From assembly GCF_018863395.1 (NCBI RefSeq), contig NZ_JAHKRR010000002.1, positions 558,001 to 622,000 of the forward strand: a stretch of DNA of 64,000 nt, given 5' to 3'. The notes under the pieces were generated by a model, which searched no databases, was not told where the DNA came from, and worked only from the letters and a program-made list of their open reading frames with translations. Shown here piece by piece: positions 61,251 through 64,000 of this stretch. Made by a program: the position numbers and the translations under genes. This stretch comes from Sinomicrobium weinanense (GTDB taxonomy: Bacteria > Bacteroidota > Bacteroidia > Flavobacteriales > Flavobacteriaceae). Every line of letters begins with the position of its first letter. The first letter of the stretch is position 1.

Positions 61251-61700
61251 TTACTTACCCGGTTCTTCTACAAAGGCCTTGATCTTCACCAGTTCACTTC
61301 CTTTTTCCGTGTTGGTAGTTACCGTAACGGTCTTGGAGACCTGGTTTATGCCGGAACCGTTATATTTTACCACTAATTCACCCGTCTCTCCCGGAGCGAT
61401 CGGCTCGTCTTTGTGAAATTCCGGGACCGTACACCCGCAGCTACTGCTCGCATTAGTGATGATCAGGGGGGCATTACCGGTATTGGTGAATTTAAATACG
61501 GTTTCCACGGCAGTTCCCCGTTGGATGGTACCAAAATCGTGTTCCTTTTTTTCAAATTCTATCACGGGTAACTTCTTGGCGGCTTCGTCCCTTACAGCAG
61601 CCTGTGCTACATTTTCGGCTTTTATTTTGCTGGTGGCATCTTTTTTACAGGATGTAAAGACCGTTGCTACAAGTGCTATGGTCAACAAAACTCTTTTCAT
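61251..61700 (-). CDS. DUF1573 lipoprotein
   Basis: A 149-residue protein with lipobox FTSC (Cys18) and an Ig-like DUF1573 domain: EKKEHDFGTIQRGTAVETVF, FTNTGNAPLIITNASSSCGC and GETGELVVKYNGSG. Such domains are common in exported Bacteroidota proteins and are related to ASPM/SPD-2/Hydin folds; the role is unknown. It lies 64 bp downstream of nusB and upstream of yajC, probably one operon. Confidence 0.9.
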   Translation of the reverse strand: MKRVLLTIALVATVFTSCKKDATSKIKAENVAQAAVRDEAAKKLPVIEFEKKEHDFGTIQRGTAVETVFKFTNTGNAPLIITNASSSCGCTVPEFHKDEPIAPGETGELVVKYNGSGINQVSKTVTVTTNTEKGSELVKIKAFVEEPGK

Positions 61701-61764
61701 ATCACTCTTTATTTTTCAGATTAACAGATTATTTTTTTGATTACGGGCATAAAAATAAGGATTA

Positions 61765-62709
61765 TTACATTAATCCTCTCCCTACTTTGTTCAATTTATT
61801 CCGGGCTCCGAAATCTTTTACGATCTTGTCAAGTATACCGTTTATGAATATACTGCTCTTCGGGGTGGAGTATTCCTTGGCTATTTCCAGATATTCATTG
61901 ATCGTTACCTTGACAGGAATGGACGGGAATTTCAGAAACTCACAGATGGCCATTTTCAGCAGAACCTCGTCTACCTCCGCGATCCTGTCGGTATCCCAGT
62001 TCGGGGTTTTGCCGGATAGTTCTTTTTGCAGCATTTCTTCGTTGAGCACGGTTTTCCTGAAAAGTTCCCTGGAATACTTCCGGTCTTCCTCATCCTTGTA
62101 CAGGCGAGGTAGGAAATAGCCTTCGTTGTCCTTTGGCTTTACTTTCCGTAACAACTTCAGGATAAATGTATTGATCAGGGGGAGGTCGTCTACCCAGGTG
62201 AGGTTGTAATCCTCAATATAGTCGTACAGCTTTTCGTTGGGTGCGATGATCTCCTTGTACAGGTCCTGTAAAAACTCCTTGTCTTCCTGAAAGGAGGAAT
62301 CCCTGGTAGACATGTATTTCTTATACAGGTCACTCTCTTCCATGGCCACACACAGCACCTTCACGTATTCCTCGTCCAGATACCAGTTATTGACTTTCCT
62401 CGACTCCAGTTCATCAGTCAGAAGGAGATTGTTGACCAGCAGGGCCATTACCTTATTATCCACAAATTTCCGGTTGGGATTTTTTTCTTCTTCCGTAGCG
62501 AGGTATTTTTTCTCAGAAGCGGTAAGTCTGTAAGCAGCCATTTTCTGCATCTCCACCATCAGGCTTATGAGCACCAGGTAGAGGTTGTACATATTCTCCA
62601 TACTTGTGGAAAGGAATTTCTCCTCCTTGTCCAGATCCGTTTTTTCGGATTGAGTCAACGCGTAAATCGACTGCATTACTTTAACGCGAATATGTCGTCT
62701 TGTTAACAT
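61765..62709 (-). CDS. nusB: transcription antitermination factor NusB
   Basis: 314 residues from ATG 62709 (MLTRRHIRVKVMQSIYALTQ); a longer frame to 62796 runs through the promoter and is rejected. The NusB core is in the C-terminal half: RIAEVDEVLLKMAICEFL, IPVKVTINEYLEIAKEYSTP and FINGILDKI. As in other Bacteroidota it is about twice the length of E. coli NusB, with a helical insertion at about 30-180. It acts with NusE/S10 in rRNA antitermination. Confidence 0.93.
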   Translation of the reverse strand: MLTRRHIRVKVMQSIYALTQSEKTDLDKEEKFLSTSMENMYNLYLVLISLMVEMQKMAAYRLTASEKKYLATEEEKNPNRKFVDNKVMALLVNNLLLTDELESRKVNNWYLDEEYVKVLCVAMEESDLYKKYMSTRDSSFQEDKEFLQDLYKEIIAPNEKLYDYIEDYNLTWVDDLPLINTFILKLLRKVKPKDNEGYFLPRLYKDEEDRKYSRELFRKTVLNEEMLQKELSGKTPNWDTDRIAEVDEVLLKMAICEFLKFPSIPVKVTINEYLEIAKEYSTPKSSIFINGILDKIVKDFGARNKLNKVGRGLM

Positions 62710-62764
62710 ATCTAAAGAACCTACCATTAAAAAATTAAGGCGAAAGAGGTATTCTTCCGCCTTG

Positions 62765-62772
62765 CAAAAATA
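62765..62772 (-). promoter_or_regulatory. nusB: nusB -7 promoter element
   Basis: On the minus strand this reads TATTTTTG followed by CAAGG, matching TAnnTTTG, 56 bases from the chosen ATG. Confidence 0.55.
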
Positions 62773-62955
62773 AGGGTTTCCATTTTCAAATTCCAAGTTT
62801 TTTCTGTTACTAAATTGAAATCTGACGTATTACTGTCAAATTCAGATACTGTCTAAGTTTTCTTTTTGGAATATTTTTACAGTATATTTTTCATCAGAAC
62901 CTGTCCCGGAGTACCGAAACCAGGGTGTTTTTCGGTATCCTGGCAGGATGATCTG

Positions 62956-63047
62956 AGATTGATGAAAAATTAAATAAGATTGATCTTAAATCTTCCATCA
63001 ATCCCCCTCAATCTTACGGTATAACCGGATCAATCTCCCATCAATCT
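62956..63047. repeat. six AGATTGAT-type words in both orientations
   Basis: AGATTGAT occurs at 62956 and 62977 on the + strand; ATCAATC-type reverse copies lie at 62997, 63008, 63029 and 63040. The two forward copies are 21 bases apart and the reverse copies pair up 11 bases apart, so it is not a strict heptad array. It starts within six bases of the dehydrogenase stop (minus strand). Confidence 0.6.
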
Positions 63048-63052
63048 GTTCC

Positions 63053-64000
63053 TTATGCTCCTTTTTCCTTCTTCCGGGCATCGATCCTGCCTTGTGCTAC
63101 CTGTAAGGCAGACTCGTGTGTGGTGCATCCGTTTTTCTCGGAATGGGCAAAGATCTCCCCGGTCGTATTATAGATATTTTCGGTTTTTCGTATGATCTCT
63201 TCTTTACCATAGCCCTCGAGCTCGGCATAAACATTGATAATCCCTCCCGCATTGATCAGGAAATCCGGGGCATAGGCAATCCCCCTCTCTTTAAGGATGG
63301 CGCCGTGTTTGGTTTCATCCGCAAGCTGGTTATTGGCCGCTCCTGCTATAACCCTGGCATTTATTTTGTGTACGGTATTGTCATTTATGGTGGCCCCGAG
63401 TGCACAGGGGGCATAAATATCCACTTCGGCAGCATACAGGTCATCTCCTGCATATACCACAGCGCCGTATTTATCGCTCACTTCCTGCAAACGGGCTTCG
63501 TTGATATCGGAAATAAATACCCTGGCCCCCTCTTGTGTAAGGTGGTCTACAAGAGATTCGCCTACGTGGCCTATGCCCTGTACAAGTACTTTTTTACCTT
63601 CCAGTTTGTCCGTACCGAATTTGAAGCCAGCAGCGGCTTTCATTCCCATATACACTCCGTATGCCGTGATGGGCGAAGGGTTTCCGGCCCCTCCTTTGGA
63701 TTCAGACACTCCGGTAACATAAGGTGTTACTTCTTTTACGATGTCCATATCGGCAGTTTCCATGCCCACATCTTCTGCCGTGATATATTTACCTCCAAGA
63801 GAATCTACGAATGCTCCGAATTTCCGCATCAGCCCGGGCGTTTTCTGGGTTTTGGCATCACCTATGATCACCGCTTTTCCGCCACCGAGGTTCAACCCGG
63901 TAACTGCAGATTTATAGGTCATTCCCCTGGACAGCCGAAGCACGTCGTTCAAGGCTTCCCATTCGTTGTTGTACCGCCACATCCTGGTTCCACCCAGTGC
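63053..64000 (-). CDS. Glu/Leu/Phe/Val dehydrogenase, leucine-dehydrogenase type (partial, N-terminus outside window)
   Basis: 316 residues to the window edge; the frame continues upstream (ALGGTRMWRY), so the ATG-like Met near 63982 is internal. Visible are TGLNLGGGKAVI (catalytic Lys), a PCALGATIND segment and the NAD-binding VQGIGHVGESL (G-x-G-x-x-G). This matches branched-chain amino-acid dehydrogenases rather than hexameric glutamate dehydrogenases, which are longer. It oxidatively deaminates leucine or valine to the 2-oxo acids, feeding branched-chain catabolism or anteiso/iso fatty-acid synthesis. Confidence 0.92.
   Translation of the reverse strand, partial: ALGGTRMWRYNNEWEALNDVLRLSRGMTYKSAVTGLNLGGGKAVIIGDAKTQKTPGLMRKFGAFVDSLGGKYITAEDVGMETADMDIVKEVTPYVTGVSESKGGAGNPSPITAYGVYMGMKAAAGFKFGTDKLEGKKVLVQGIGHVGESLVDHLTQEGARVFISDINEARLQEVSDKYGAVVYAGDDLYAAEVDIYAPCALGATINDNTVHKINARVIAGAANNQLADETKHGAILKERGIAYAPDFLINAGGIINVYAELEGYGKEEIIRKTENIYNTTGEIFAHSEKNGCTTHESALQVAQGRIDARKKEKGA

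Larger units (their letters stand above)
62710..63052. other. gap nusB / leucine dehydrogenase with GATTGAT repeats
   Basis: A 343-bp region with no gene. It holds the nusB -7 box (62765-62772, minus strand, TATTTTTG), an AT-rich section, and the AGATTGAT repeats at 62956-63047 lying 3' of the dehydrogenase stop. Confidence 0.6.

Overview
The window reads as chromosomal housekeeping DNA from a member of the Bacteroidota, most probably the family Flavobacteriaceae. The grounds are gene content and order: BshA next to a GH3/beta-lactamase fusion, an Hpt-Adk fusion beside obg, tamB divergent from tsaD, nusB-DUF1573-yajC, lptD divergent from an amidase. Promoters resemble the TAnnTTTG -7 element, there are almost no Shine-Dalgarno sequences, and SusC-style carboxypeptidase-regulatory domains precede the TonB receptors. 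I see no rRNA, tRNA, intact insertion sequence, prophage or CRISPR array.

Layout. 1-4812: partial uroporphyrinogen-III methyltransferase, an alginate-export-type porin and a class A penicillin-binding protein. 4872-16391 (all minus): M14 carboxypeptidase, BshA, GH3/serine-hydrolase fusion, a small conserved protein, CCG-type Fe-S protein, HAD protein, membrane Fe-S protein, MCE/MlaD protein and a cell-wall amidase, with lptD divergent. 19535-25398: RidA, then an amino-sugar/glycolysis block (GlcNAc-kinase-like BadF protein, gapA, pfkA, NagB-like/PIG-L fusion). 25873-28592: LytTR response regulator and a sodium:solute symporter. 28653-34271: tamB and tsaD. 34424-43018: AraC regulator, DUF983, GNAT-like protein, rsmE, DUF4159, a Cys/His-rich small protein, a lipoprotein, lysA, sucC, a TerB-like protein and Hsp20. 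43403-51511: DUF4136 lipoprotein, MRJP-like protein with a divergent HxlR regulator, obg, Hpt-Adk, OsmC/Fe-S fusion, DUF1905, GNAT, UDG, and DoxX with a second divergent HxlR regulator. 51727-57999: siderophore TonB receptor with PepSY reductase-like protein, and a second TonB receptor. 58186-64000: NUDIX, pepT, DUF1801 protein, yajC, DUF1573, nusB and a partial leucine-dehydrogenase-type gene.

Functionally the window is rich in envelope biogenesis (PBP1A, amidase, LptD, TamB, MlaD) and in peptidoglycan or amino-sugar turnover feeding glycolysis.

The most striking unexplained structure is not a gene. At fifteen intergenic places there are short arrays built of 7-bp words. The words differ from place to place, but the strict 7-bp phase is shared and is sometimes kept through both arms and the loop of an inverted repeat. 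They nearly always sit directly 3' of a stop codon, and twice include it. Three other dispersed repeat families are also present: GTAGAGACGC dyads, CCTGAGC/GTCGAAGG elements and a 182-bp nested palindrome.
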